Of a stretch of 64,000 nucleotides of DNA, positions 1-12,543 are shown piece after piece. This DNA comes from Rhizobiaceae bacterium. GTDB lineage: Bacteria > Pseudomonadota > Alphaproteobacteria > Rhizobiales > Rhizobiaceae. The translations under genes were made by a program, and so were the position numbers. The DNA lies in NCBI GenBank assembly GCA_017644005.1, contig JAEPMJ010000003.1, positions 124,001 to 188,000 of the forward strand. The letters run 5' to 3'. Within the stretch, counting starts at the first letter, position 1. Every line of letters starts with the position of its first letter. The notes below the pieces were generated by a model. That model did not search any database. It saw only the letters and a program-made list of their open reading frames with translations, and was not told the DNA's origin.

Positions 1-82
1 TGTCTATCAGTGCGGGTTCAGTCGCGAAGTGCGACGAAAGCCCCGCAAATGCGCAGATATGCGCAAAGGAAGGAGACACGAG

Positions 83-214
83 ATGCTGATAATCGCCCTC
101 GCCTCGGCCATGACCGTCGCCATGCTGATCGCAACCGCCATCGGCCTTCACCAGGAAAGCCAGCGCGAGAAGCTGGAACACAAGCGCGTGCGCGCTCGTG
201 GCTTCCGCTCCTAG
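83..214 (+). CDS. small predicted membrane peptide (43 aa), hypothetical
   Basis: ATG at 83 preceded by [30 protein letters not shown] looks like one TM helix; its stop overlaps the gyrA stop codon on the other strand. Confidence 0.5.
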   Translation: MLIIALASAMTVAMLIATAIGLHQESQREKLEHKRVRARGFRS

Positions 215-2991
215 GACTCGGGCGTACCCGGCTCCTCAGGCGGTGCAGCTTCTTCCGCCGCGCCTTCGACCGTTTCGTCCTCTTCAGGCTCGGATATCGG
301 CTCAACGGAGACGATGCGCTCACCCTCCGCGGTGCGGAACATGGTCACGCCCTTCGAGGCGCGGCTTGCAATGCGGATATCGCCGACCGGAATGCGGATC
401 ACCTTGCCTGCATTGGTGACCATCATGATCTGGTCGTCCTGTTCGATCGGGAACGCTGCCACCAGCCGGCCGATTTCGTCCTTCTTCGACACGTCGGTGG
501 CGCGAATGCCCTTGCCGCCTCGCCCGATCACCCGGAAATCGTAAGACGACGAACGCTTGCCGAAGCCGAACTCCGACACGGTGAGCACAAACTGCTCGCG
601 CGCCCTCAACTCTTCGTAGCGCTTGTCGGACAGGTCCGTCGCCGCCGTCTCTTCATCGGCTGCGATCTCGACGTCTTCTTCCTCGCCGGTCGCCAGCTTG
701 CGTTCCTGCGCGGCGCGCTTGAGGTAGGCGGTGCGCTCGGATGCTTCCGCGTCCACATGGCCAAGGATCGCCATCGAAATGATACGGTCGTCGTCGCCCA
801 TCGAAATGCCGCGCACGCCGACCGAGTTGCGACCGGCGAAGACGCGCACGTCGGTGACCGGAAAGCGAATGCACTGGCCCGAATCCGCGGTCAGAAGCAC
901 ATCGTCGTCTTCGGTGCAGGTGTAGACGCCGAGGATCTCGTCGCCCTCGTCGTCGAGCTTCATGGCAATCTTGCCGTTGCGGTTCACCTGGGTGAAATCG
1001 GACAGCTTGTTGCGGCGCACGGTGCCGCGCGTCGTCGCGAACATCACATGCAGCTCGCCCCAGCTTTCCTCGTCTTCCGGCAGCGGCATGATCGACGTAA
1101 TGCGCTCGTTCTGTTCAAGCGGCAGCATGTTGCGCAGGAATTTGCCGCGCGACTGCGGCGTGCCGACCGGCAGGCGCCAGACCTTCTCCTTGTAGACGAT
1201 GCCGCGCGAGGAGAAGAACAGGATCGGCGTGTGGGTGTTGGCCACGAACAGCCGGGTGACGAAATCCTCGTCCTTGGTCGACATGCCGGAGCGGCCTTTA
1301 CCGCCGCGTGCCTGGGCCCGGTAGATCGAGAGCGGGACGCGTTTGATATAGCCCTCATGGGTGACGGTGACGACCATATCCTCGCGCTGGATAAGGTCCT
1401 CGTCCTCCATGTCGGCGCCGCCGTCGGTGATCTCGGTGCGGCGGGGCGTGGCGAACTCGTCGCGTACCGCTATCAGCTCGTCCTTGACGATCTGCTGGAC
1501 GCGCGCCCGCGATGACAGAATGTCGAGATAATCCGAAATCTCGGCGCCGATCTGGTTGAGCTCGTCGGCGATCTCATCGCGTCCGAGGGCTGTCAGGCGC
1601 TGCAACCTAAGGTCGAGAATGGCGCGGGCCTGCTCCTCGGAGAGGTTGTATGTACCGTCCTCATTGATGCGGTGGCGCGGGTCGTCGATCAAAAGGACCA
1701 GCGCTTCCACATCCGCAGCCGGCCAGCGCCGCTCCATCAACTGGTCGCGCGCGGTCTGCGGGTCGGGCGCGGCACGGATGAGCTTGATCACCTCGTCAAT
1801 ATTGGCGACGGCGATCGCCAGGCCGACCAGCACATGGGCGCGGTCGCGCGCCTTCTTGAGCAGGAATTTGGTGCGCCTGGTAACAACTTCCTCGCGGAAA
1901 ACGATAAACGCCTTCAGCATGTCCGCCAGCGTCATCACTTCCGGCTTGCCGCCGTTCAGCGCCACCATGTTGCAGCCGAAAGAGGTCTGCAGTGGTGTGT
2001 AGCGGTAGAGCTGGTTGAGCACGACATCGGCCATCGTGTCGCGTTTCAGCTCCACGACCACGCGATAGCCCTGGCGGTCACTTTCGTCGCGTATGTCGGA
2101 AATGCCCTCGATACGCTTGTCGCGCACCAACTCGGCTATCTTCTCGATCATCGACGCCTTGTTCACCTGATAGGGAATTTCGGTGACGACGATGGCTTCG
2201 CGGTCGTTGCGGATCTGCTCGACGGAAACGCGCGCACGCATCGCAACCGAGCCGCGCCCGGTCGAATATGCGCTGTGGATGCCAGAGCGGCCCAGAATGA
2301 TGCCCCCGGTCGGAAAATCCGGTCCCGGAACGATCTCCATCAATTCCGACAGCTCGATCGCGGGGTTGTCGATCATGGCCATGCAGCCGTCGATCACCTC
2401 GCCCAGATTGTGCGGCGGAATGTTGGTCGCCATGCCGACGGCGATGCCGCCCGAGCCGTTGACCAGCAGGTTGGGGAAGCCGGCCGGCAGAACCTTGGGT
2501 TCGCTGGCCGAGCCGTCATAGGTGTCCTGGAAATCGACCGTTTCCTTGTCGATATCTTCCAGCAGTTCGTGCGCAACCTTCTGCAGCCGGGATTCGGTGT
2601 AGCGCATCGCCGCCGGCGGGTCGCCGTCGATGGACCCGAAATTGCCCTGCCCGTCGATGAGCGGCGCGCGCATCGACCAGTCCTGTGCCATGCGCACCAA
2701 TGCGTCATAGATCGAGGAGTCGCCATGCGGGTGGTATTTACCCATCACGTCGGCGACGGGCCTGGCCGATTTCACATATTTGCGGTTCCAGTGATAGCCG
2801 CTTTCGTGGCTGGCATAGAGGATGCGCCGGTGCACCGGCTTCAGCCCGTCGCGCACGTCAGGCAGCGCCCTGCTCACGATCACGCTCATGGCGTAATCGA
2901 GGTAGGATCGCTGCATTTCCTCGATAATGGATACCGGCTCGATATCGTCCGGTTGGTCGCCCGGTCCGCTAGGTGTGGTCTGGTCGGTCAA
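211..2991 (-). CDS. gyrA: DNA gyrase subunit A
   Basis: 926-aa ORF; typical GyrA N-terminus ([49 protein letters not shown]) and C-terminal beta-pinwheel-like repeats. Confidence 0.98.
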   Translation of the reverse strand: MTDQTTPSGPGDQPDDIEPVSIIEEMQRSYLDYAMSVIVSRALPDVRDGLKPVHRRILYASHESGYHWNRKYVKSARPVADVMGKYHPHGDSSIYDALVRMAQDWSMRAPLIDGQGNFGSIDGDPPAAMRYTESRLQKVAHELLEDIDKETVDFQDTYDGSASEPKVLPAGFPNLLVNGSGGIAVGMATNIPPHNLGEVIDGCMAMIDNPAIELSELMEIVPGPDFPTGGIILGRSGIHSAYSTGRGSVAMRARVSVEQIRNDREAIVVTEIPYQVNKASMIEKIAELVRDKRIEGISDIRDESDRQGYRVVVELKRDTMADVVLNQLYRYTPLQTSFGCNMVALNGGKPEVMTLADMLKAFIVFREEVVTRRTKFLLKKARDRAHVLVGLAIAVANIDEVIKLIRAAPDPQTARDQLMERRWPAADVEALVLLIDDPRHRINEDGTYNLSEEQARAILDLRLQRLTALGRDEIADELNQIGAEISDYLDILSSRARVQQIVKDELIAVRDEFATPRRTEITDGGADMEDEDLIQREDMVVTVTHEGYIKRVPLSIYRAQARGGKGRSGMSTKDEDFVTRLFVANTHTPILFFSSRGIVYKEKVWRLPVGTPQSRGKFLRNMLPLEQNERITSIMPLPEDEESWGELHVMFATTRGTVRRNKLSDFTQVNRNGKIAMKLDDEGDEILGVYTCTEDDDVLLTADSGQCIRFPVTDVRVFAGRNSVGVRGISMGDDDRIISMAILGHVDAEASERTAYLKRAAQERKLATGEEEDVEIAADEETAATDLSDKRYEELRAREQFVLTVSEFGFGKRSSSYDFRVIGRGGKGIRATDVSKKDEIGRLVAAFPIEQDDQIMMVTNAGKVIRIPVGDIRIASRASKGVTMFRTAEGERIVSVEPISEPEEDETVEGAAEEAAPPEEPGTPES

Positions 2992-3270
2992 ATTCTGTCG
3001 CAGTCAGATGTCGGAATCACTTCGCCATTTATATAGGAAGTCGCGCGCGTTCACCAATTGCGGGCTGCATTCAATACGCGCGACATACGCAGATTTTCAT
3101 TTGTGATTTCAGTGCGTTAAGCCATGCGCTGGAAAGTCGCGCCAAACGATCCACAATTTCGCCGCGAAACGGTTTGGCTGCGTAGCTGGAATCGTGCCCC
3201 CAGGTGCTCTACTAACGCATTTTCATGCTGCTGAATCGCGCGCCGGAAAACACCGCGCGGGAGGACAAGA

Positions 3271-3903
3271 ATGCCTGGCTTCGATGCCGTGTTCAACGCC
3301 TTCGTCACCCTTCTGGTGACGATCGACCCGCCGGGCCTCGCCCCGCTCTTCCTGGCGCTGACGGGCGGCATGAACCGGGCGGAACGGATGCAGGTTTCGC
3401 TGCGCGCCAGCGTCACCGCATTCATCGTGCTGGCGGTCTTCGCTGTGGCCGGCGCCAAGATACTGGCCGTCTTCGGCATTACGCTGCCGGCTTTCCGGGT
3501 CGCCGGCGGGCTGCTCCTGTTCTACATCGCTTTCGAGATGATCTTCGAGCGCCGGCAGGAGCGGCACGAGCGCAGCGCCGAACGCGCGGTCACAAAAGAC
3601 ATGATCCGCAACATCGCTGCTTTTCCGCTGGCAATTCCGCTGATCGCCGGCCCGGGCGCAATATCGGCGACCGTGCTGCTTTCGGGCTCCTTTGCCGACG
3701 CCACCTCGCGGCTGGTTCTGATCGGTATCATTCTCGTGTGCGTTCTGGCCACATTTCTCGTCTTCGTACTCGCCGAACGCGTTGACGGTTTCCTCGGCGA
3801 AACGGGGCGCTCAATCCTGACGCGCCTGCTCGGGGTGATCCTTGCGGCACTGGCCGTGCAGTTCGTCGCAGACGGCGTGCGGGAGCTGATTGCGGCTGCA
3901 TGA
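3271..3903 (+). CDS. MarC family (UPF0056) integral membrane protein
   Basis: 210 aa, hydrophobic, MarC-like pattern (TIDPPGLAPLFLALT, AFPLAIPLIAGPGAIS); RBS GGGAGGA. Confidence 0.85.
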   Translation: MPGFDAVFNAFVTLLVTIDPPGLAPLFLALTGGMNRAERMQVSLRASVTAFIVLAVFAVAGAKILAVFGITLPAFRVAGGLLLFYIAFEMIFERRQERHERSAERAVTKDMIRNIAAFPLAIPLIAGPGAISATVLLSGSFADATSRLVLIGIILVCVLATFLVFVLAERVDGFLGETGRSILTRLLGVILAALAVQFVADGVRELIAAA

Positions 3904-5099
3904 CGCCAAAGGCGAAATCCATCGCTTTGCTTGTCGTGGCCGAGATGGCCGCTATGAGCCTGTGGTTCGTCTCGGCAGCCATCCTGCCGGACATGGCGCG
4001 CGAGGGGGCGATATCACTCGACCGGCAGGCGCTGCTTTCGAGCGCCGTGCAGGCCGGTTTCGTTGTCGGTGCGCTGGTCGTATCGATCAGCGGCGTCGCT
4101 GACCGGCTCGATCCGCGCCGCGTGATCGTCGTTTGCGCCATTGCGGCGGCCCTGGCCAATCTCACGCTGCTCATCCACCCGCTCGGCGGCAACGCGGCCA
4201 TCGCCACGCGCTTCGTTACGGGCGCGTTGCTGGCAGGGGTCTACCCCGTGGGCATGAAGATCGCGGTGGGCTGGGGCACACGCGACCGCGGGCTTCTCGT
4301 CGGCACGCTGGTCGCGGCACTGACGTTGGGCAAATCCATGCCTTATCTCGCAGCATTCGCGGGCGGCACGGAGTGGCGCGTCACCGTTGTTGCGATTTCG
4401 GCGCTGGCTGGCATCGGCGGACTGCTCGTACTTGCCACCTCGCTTGGTCCGCACCATGCACGCGCCGCCAATTTCAGGCCGCGCGCCATCGCGCTGGCCT
4501 GGACCGACACGACGATCCGGCGCGCCTATATCGGCTATCTCGGCCACATGTGGGAACTCTTCGCGATGTGGGCCTGGCTGAGCGCAGCCGCCGCCGCATC
4601 TTTCGCATTCACGATGGAAACCATCGACGCCGAAAGCCTGGCCAAAATCACCACTTTTCTGGCCATTGCGCTGGGCGCCCTCGCCTGCGTTGCGGCTGGC
4701 TGGTTCGCCGACAGGATCGGCAAGGCGGAGGTCACCATCATCGCGCTTTTCGCGAGCGGGCTTGCGGCCGTGCTCACCGGGCTGACCTTCGGCGGTGCGC
4801 CATGGCTGACCGTCGCGCTGATGATCGTGTGGGGCATCGCGATCATCCCGGATTCCGCGCAGTTTTCGGCAATCGTCGCCGACAGCGCCCCGCCCGAACT
4901 GGCGGGTAGCCTGCTGACCTTCCAGACCGCGCTCGGCTTCGCACTCACCATCGTGACCGTGCAGATCGTGCCGCTGGGCGCCGAGCTGCTGGGCTGGCCG
5001 GCGACGCTGATCATATTGGGCATCGGCCCCGCCGTGGCGATTGTCGCCATGTGGCCGCTGCAGAGGCGGGTGAGGCGTCGATCGTCGCTTGCGCGTTAG
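3900..5099 (+). CDS. MFS transporter
   Basis: 399 aa polytopic; ATGA overlap with the upstream marC-like gene. Confidence 0.85.
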   Translation: MTPKAKSIALLVVAEMAAMSLWFVSAAILPDMAREGAISLDRQALLSSAVQAGFVVGALVVSISGVADRLDPRRVIVVCAIAAALANLTLLIHPLGGNAAIATRFVTGALLAGVYPVGMKIAVGWGTRDRGLLVGTLVAALTLGKSMPYLAAFAGGTEWRVTVVAISALAGIGGLLVLATSLGPHHARAANFRPRAIALAWTDTTIRRAYIGYLGHMWELFAMWAWLSAAAAASFAFTMETIDAESLAKITTFLAIALGALACVAAGWFADRIGKAEVTIIALFASGLAAVLTGLTFGGAPWLTVALMIVWGIAIIPDSAQFSAIVADSAPPELAGSLLTFQTALGFALTIVTVQIVPLGAELLGWPATLIILGIGPAVAIVAMWPLQRRVRRRSSLAR

Positions 5100-5140
5100 T
5101 TCGACATTCACAGAGCCGGATGGCTAGTTCTCCGCTTTGT

Positions 5141-5755
5141 TTATTTCGCTAGCGGCTTGGGCAAAGGTGGTATTCCAGATGGGTGCCATTCATATTCACG
5201 CCGAAGCTGGTTGAGTGTGATATTCGCTTCGACAATCCGATCGCACAGGTCGGATATTTCGGATGGTTTCACTGGTTTGAACTGGGCCAGTTGAAGCTTC
5301 TGCTCGCCAGATGGTGGCTCTTTGACAACCTTGGCCGATAGAGTCGTCCGCGTAATCACCTCCACCCCTGACTCATCTGGAACGCTGTGCCAGAAATCAT
5401 GGATTATTCTGTTTCGTTCGATTCGAAGCTCGTCGTTGATGGTACGGATGGATTTGGATAAGCGTTCAAACCACCGTTTGGTCAGCCGCCGCTTGAATCC
5501 GATAGCTGCGAGTGCGTTAAGCTTCGAACGCATTTCCATAGCACCCATGAGAACGTTCTTGCTGGTAGCATCCTCGAGATTGGAGATTGTCACCAGAAAC
5601 AGCGTGACGTCCCACTCGAGCCCGCTCCACAGCGTGCACATCCGACCGATTTGTGCCGAGTGTTTTGCCAGGGCACGTTCTCTATTTCGCAGGATTTTCG
5701 CGTCGTAGTCGCCTGGAAGTCGCAACGTCAGGCACCCGGTGAGTTCGAACACCAT
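5141..5755 (-). CDS. hypothetical protein with HEPN-like RNxxxH motif
   Basis: 204-aa ORF; no family recognised; contains ERNRIIHDFW (R-N-x-x-x-H); composition differs from neighbours. Confidence 0.6.
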   Translation of the reverse strand: MVFELTGCLTLRLPGDYDAKILRNRERALAKHSAQIGRMCTLWSGLEWDVTLFLVTISNLEDATSKNVLMGAMEMRSKLNALAAIGFKRRLTKRWFERLSKSIRTINDELRIERNRIIHDFWHSVPDESGVEVITRTTLSAKVVKEPPSGEQKLQLAQFKPVKPSEISDLCDRIVEANITLNQLRREYEWHPSGIPPLPKPLAK

Positions 5756-5778
5756 AAGATTCGGCGCGTTGAGGACAT

Positions 5779-6273
5779 CTACGCCCCGTCTCCCCTCACC
5801 GGCAGCAACAGCCTTAGCGCGGGCGGTGCGGAGAGGTCGAAATCAGGCGGGTACTCTTCGCGCTGGTCGCAGAAGCTCTGGTCGCGGTCGATGCCGGCAT
5901 CCTGGAGGCCGCGCATCATCCTTCCGTAGCTTTCGACGACCGTTCCGGACTCCGCGCCATGCCAAAGGCTGGCGCAGCGCATTCCGGGCACATCGAGCGT
6001 TTCGAAATCGGGGGCCGGCCGGTCGGTGTCGATGCCGACGAAATACCGGAACCCGTCCGGACGGTTGAGCCAGGTTAGCCCGACAATCGGCGACTTCCAG
6101 TCCGTGGAACTGCGCGCGGAGAGGCCCTTCGCCGCCTCGATCAGGGGAAAGAGTGCGCCCGCCGCCGCCTCCTCGAATGTGCCGCTCCATGAGCGCCCGG
6201 TCAGCCGGTGGGCTGGCCTCTCGGTCAAGGTGAACACATGGTCCAGCGTGGCGTCGCCGCACATCAGGCACAT
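5779..6273 (-). CDS. GyrI-like/effector-binding-type hypothetical protein
   Basis: start chosen at MCLMCGDATLD with RBS GGGAGGG; segment IVGLTWLNRPDGFRYFVGID resembles the GyrI-like effector-binding fold. Confidence 0.55.
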   Translation of the reverse strand: MCLMCGDATLDHVFTLTERPAHRLTGRSWSGTFEEAAAGALFPLIEAAKGLSARSSTDWKSPIVGLTWLNRPDGFRYFVGIDTDRPAPDFETLDVPGMRCASLWHGAESGTVVESYGRMMRGLQDAGIDRDQSFCDQREEYPPDFDLSAPPALRLLLPVRGDGA

Positions 6274-6437
6274 TCGGAAACCCTCCCTGCGAATGCGCGC
6301 ACTACCTGCCACAGTCGGGGCGTTTTGTCATCAATTCGCGCCGCGAAGCCCGGGAACGATGCCTCCCGCGCAGCATTGTCAGCAGCCGCCTTCGATAGAT
6401 ACGGCCAGCCGGGAGACTCTCAGCCGAAGCCTAACGG

Positions 6438-7649
6438 TCAGGCCGGTTCCACGAGTCTGATGTCGTCGTAACGGCGCACGGTCCTCAGCCGGCTGAACAG
6501 CGCCGCCGCGAACGAGCCGCCATAGGCAAGCGCGACCAGAACCAGGGCCAGCTTCGGCGTCGTCGCGCCTGCGACTGCGCCGCCGAGCAGCGCGCCGAGC
6601 GGCCGCACGCCATAGATGGCGGTCTGAATGACGGCGTTGACGCGCCCCAGCATTGCCGGCGGGGTCACAAGCTGGCGCACCGAATTCTGGGTCGTCAGCC
6701 ACATCGACGGGCCGAAGCCCAGCAGAAAGAACGCGGCATATATGGCCGTCACGGGACCGCCGGTCGGGATGAGATAGAGGCCGAGCGCGGCCACCACCGA
6801 ACTTCCCGGGCCGAAAAGCAGGAAGAAATTGGGCGGCACGGAAGCCGAGAAGCGGCCAACCGTCCAGGCTCCGAGGATCGCCGCGAACCCGAACGCTCCC
6901 AGCGCGATCCCGAAGACTCCGGGCTCGGCTCCGAGAACCTGGACCGCGAGCGGCACCATCGTGACCAGAAGGGCGGCGAAAGCCAGATTCCAGAAGATCG
7001 CGCACAGCGAGATCGGCAACAGCAGATCGTGCCGCAGGACAAACTGCCCCCCTTCCCGAATGCGGCTCAGAATGCCGTCGGTCGTTTGCGGTGCGACGGA
7101 AAAGGCTGGCAGCCCGACAATGGCGGCGAAAGCGAACACCCCGCCCGCTGCGGCGACTGCAAAAACCCAGTCCGCGGTTTGTGCGGTTATCCACACGCCG
7201 GCAGCGATCGGAACCGCAAACGAACAGAGGGCTCTGGCGAGGTCGAGGCGCGAATTGGCCTTCGCGATGTGCGACACGTCGGTGATTTTCGGAACGATTG
7301 AAAGGCTGACGAGCACAAACAGCACCACGCCGAAGCCGGCGACAGTCACCGAGACCCCAAACCAGACAAGGCTGCCGGCAAACACACTCGCGGCTGCGCA
7401 ACCAAAGCCGGCGCACGAGATCAGCGTTGCCGCGACCGCGACGGTTCGGGCCTGGGCGCGATCGATAATGAGCCCGAATGGAAGCGATCCGAGAAGGTGC
7501 GCCATCGACTGACAGGCCACCAGGACGCCGATGATCTGGGCCGGCGCATCGAACACCAGCGCGGCGACGAGAGGAACGGAGACCAGCGCGATCTGGTCGG
7601 CCAGATGCATGCCGTATGCGGACAAAGTCAGTCGTTGAATGGCGTTCAT
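6438..7649 (-). CDS. MFS transporter
   Basis: 403 aa polytopic MFS-like protein (LADQIALVSVPLVAALVFDAPAQ); RBS AAGGGG before ATG. Confidence 0.85.
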   Translation of the reverse strand: MNAIQRLTLSAYGMHLADQIALVSVPLVAALVFDAPAQIIGVLVACQSMAHLLGSLPFGLIIDRAQARTVAVAATLISCAGFGCAAASVFAGSLVWFGVSVTVAGFGVVLFVLVSLSIVPKITDVSHIAKANSRLDLARALCSFAVPIAAGVWITAQTADWVFAVAAAGGVFAFAAIVGLPAFSVAPQTTDGILSRIREGGQFVLRHDLLLPISLCAIFWNLAFAALLVTMVPLAVQVLGAEPGVFGIALGAFGFAAILGAWTVGRFSASVPPNFFLLFGPGSSVVAALGLYLIPTGGPVTAIYAAFFLLGFGPSMWLTTQNSVRQLVTPPAMLGRVNAVIQTAIYGVRPLGALLGGAVAGATTPKLALVLVALAYGGSFAAALFSRLRTVRRYDDIRLVEPA

Positions 7650-7877
7650 TCCAACCCCTTTTCGATTCCAAGGGAGCTGGTTATCGGCGCTTGCGTGCCC
7701 TGCGCCACCCGAAACCTGCCGGGAAGCGGCGACCGGGCGACCGTCACTTATCGGGTGGACAACGTCACCTCAATTGGAGACCGCCCTGGCCATGAACGAA
7801 CGGTGGCTGCCTGCGGTCAGTAATGCTGCCGGTGGGGGACGGCAAGGATCGACAATACGCGCAGCCGGTCGACCCCG

Positions 7878-8297
7878 TCAGGACGAGGTCATAGTCGCCA
7901 GCGGATGTCCTTTGGCGAATTCGATCAGATCCCATTGATTGCCGTAGAGGTCGCGGAAAACGGCGACGGTGCCATAATCCATCACCTTGGGGGCGCGCGC
8001 GAATTCAACGCCCTCATCGCGGTAGCGGTGATAGTCCCGTTCGAAATCGTCGGTCTGCAGAAACAGAAAAACGCGGCCGCCGGTCTGGTTGCCGATGGCC
8101 GCGGCCTGCTCTTCATTCGAGGCACGCCCGAGCACCAGCGAAGCCCCTCCGCCTGGCGGCGCCACCACCACCCAGCGTTTGCCCTGTTCGGGCTGATAGC
8201 TGTCTTCGATCAGCTCGAAGCCCAGCTTGCCGCAGTAAAAGGCGATTGCCTCGTCATAATCGCGCACGACGACCATGACATGCGCGATGCGCTGCAT
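7878..8297 (-). CDS. VOC family (glyoxalase/bleomycin-resistance-like) protein
   Basis: start at MQRIAHVMVVVRDYDEAIAFYCGKLGFEL; ends FRDLYGNQWDLIEF; typical VOC pattern. Confidence 0.9.
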   Translation of the reverse strand: MQRIAHVMVVVRDYDEAIAFYCGKLGFELIEDSYQPEQGKRWVVVAPPGGGASLVLGRASNEEQAAAIGNQTGGRVFLFLQTDDFERDYHRYRDEGVEFARAPKVMDYGTVAVFRDLYGNQWDLIEFAKGHPLATMTSS

Positions 8298-8301
8298 GGG
8301 A

Positions 8302-8787
8302 TCAGAACGGAATTTCGTCATCCATGTCGGCGCTGGCGCGACCGCGGTCCTCGACCGGGCTCGACTGGCCGAAATCGGAGCCGCGGCTGCTTCCGCCGCG
8401 GTCGTAACCAACCTGGCCGCCGTCACCGCCCTGCCCGCGCGAATCCAGCATCTGGAGTTCGCCGCGGAATTTCTGCAACACGACTTCGGTCGTGTAGCGG
8501 TCCTGGCCGGTCTGATCCTGCCATTTTCGGGTTTGGAGCTGACCCTCGATATAAACCTTGGCGCCCTTCTTCAGATACTGTTCGGCCACCTTGGCGAGGT
8601 TATCGTTGAATATCACCACATTGTGCCATTCGGTGCGCTCGCGGCGCTCCCCGGACTGGCGGTCGCGCCAGGTCTCGGAGGTGGCAATGCGCATATTGAC
8701 GACCGGGTCGCCCGAATTCAGCCGGCGGATTTCTGGATCCGCACCCAGATTGCCGACCAGTATGACCTTGTTGACGCTGCCTGCCAT
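8302..8787 (-). CDS. ssb: single-stranded DNA-binding protein
   Basis: [40 protein letters not shown] plus acidic C-terminal tip DMDDEIPF. Confidence 0.98.
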   Translation of the reverse strand: MAGSVNKVILVGNLGADPEIRRLNSGDPVVNMRIATSETWRDRQSGERRERTEWHNVVIFNDNLAKVAEQYLKKGAKVYIEGQLQTRKWQDQTGQDRYTTEVVLQKFRGELQMLDSRGQGGDGGQVGYDRGGSSRGSDFGQSSPVEDRGRASADMDDEIPF

Positions 8788-8891
8788 GATGTCCGCTCCA
8801 CGCTCGTCCGAAACCGAATGCCTATGCGCCTATACCAGTCGCGCCACAACGGCCACATGCCGCCTGCGGATCGCCTGTGTACAACTCGATT

Positions 8892-8906
8892 GTTCACTGT
8901 ATGTTC
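8892..8906. promoter_or_regulatory. putative LexA (SOS) box GTTC-N7-GTTC upstream of ssb
   Basis: GTTCACTGTATGTTC; exact alphaproteobacterial LexA direct-repeat spacing; ~105 nt upstream of the ssb start. Confidence 0.75.
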
Positions 8907-8942
8907 CATTTGCGCGGAAAGTCAACATTACGCCTAGGCAAA

Positions 8943-9018
8943 GCCCCGCGCTCTTTGCGAAGAGCGGCGGGGCGTTGGAGGTTCCGTACCTCTTGCCGGA
9001 ACATATTCCGGCTCTTTT
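8943..9018 (+). ncRNA. candidate small RNA with 3' intrinsic-terminator-like hairpin
   Basis: hairpin 8943-8973 (GCCCCGC GCTCTT-TGCG-AAGAGC g GCGGGGC) followed by GCCGGAA-CATA-TTCCGGC-TCTTTT at 8995-9018; promoter not identified. Confidence 0.35.
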
Positions 9019-9401
9019 CGGATGCGTCTCGGTTTCCGGCATCTGCCGGCCCGATGATCCGACTATAAGTCTCTACGATGTAGGATGATTTTTACGGTCC
9101 GGGACACATGCCCGGTCTTCAGGCGGGCCTGACCTGGAACCGCGGCTCCGCTCGGGGGCGGAGCCGGCAAAGACTATCCGGCGGATTCATGCCTCGTCTC
9201 CCTTCAACGCCAGTTTCCTGTGCGCCGCAGTTACGCCTTCGGAGACCAGCCCGACACACCGGGCCATTCCATGCGTCTTGCAGCGACCACCGAAGTGTGC
9301 GCCCGCGTCACGGCCGCGTCAACCGTTCTGGCCGGTCTGACGGAAAATGTGATCAGCCTTCACCGGGGCCGCCGATACTGACACAATGATGTCAGGATGC
9401 C

Positions 9402-9416
9402 GTTCATTTTTTGTTC
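9402..9416. promoter_or_regulatory. putative LexA (SOS) box GTTC-N7-GTTC upstream of uvrA
   Basis: GTTCATTTTTTGTTC, exact spacing, 168 nt upstream of the uvrA start codon. Confidence 0.8.
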
Positions 9417-9583
9417 TTTTGACTTGCCCGCGCGCGTAAAAAGCTGGAAAACCCGAAATGTGTATCTGCCCGGGCCGTGCTCGACACCGCGCCGGGAAAT
9501 CCTACATGACATCCGTCCGACCCAGCCAGGCGCGGCGGCGTTCGGGGCAGCGAACAGCATGAACAAGGCGGCGTAAGCTCAAC

Positions 9584-12505
<2,922 letters not shown>

Positions 12506-12543
12506 GCCAAGGTAATACATCAAGAACAACCGCTCCGTGCAAA

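Noticed and set aside
10-3036. Long plus-strand ORFs (501 aa at 10-1515; 454 aa at 1672-3036) opposite gyrA
   Set aside because: Arg/His-rich shadow ORFs produced by high-GC codon bias antisense to an unambiguous gyrA
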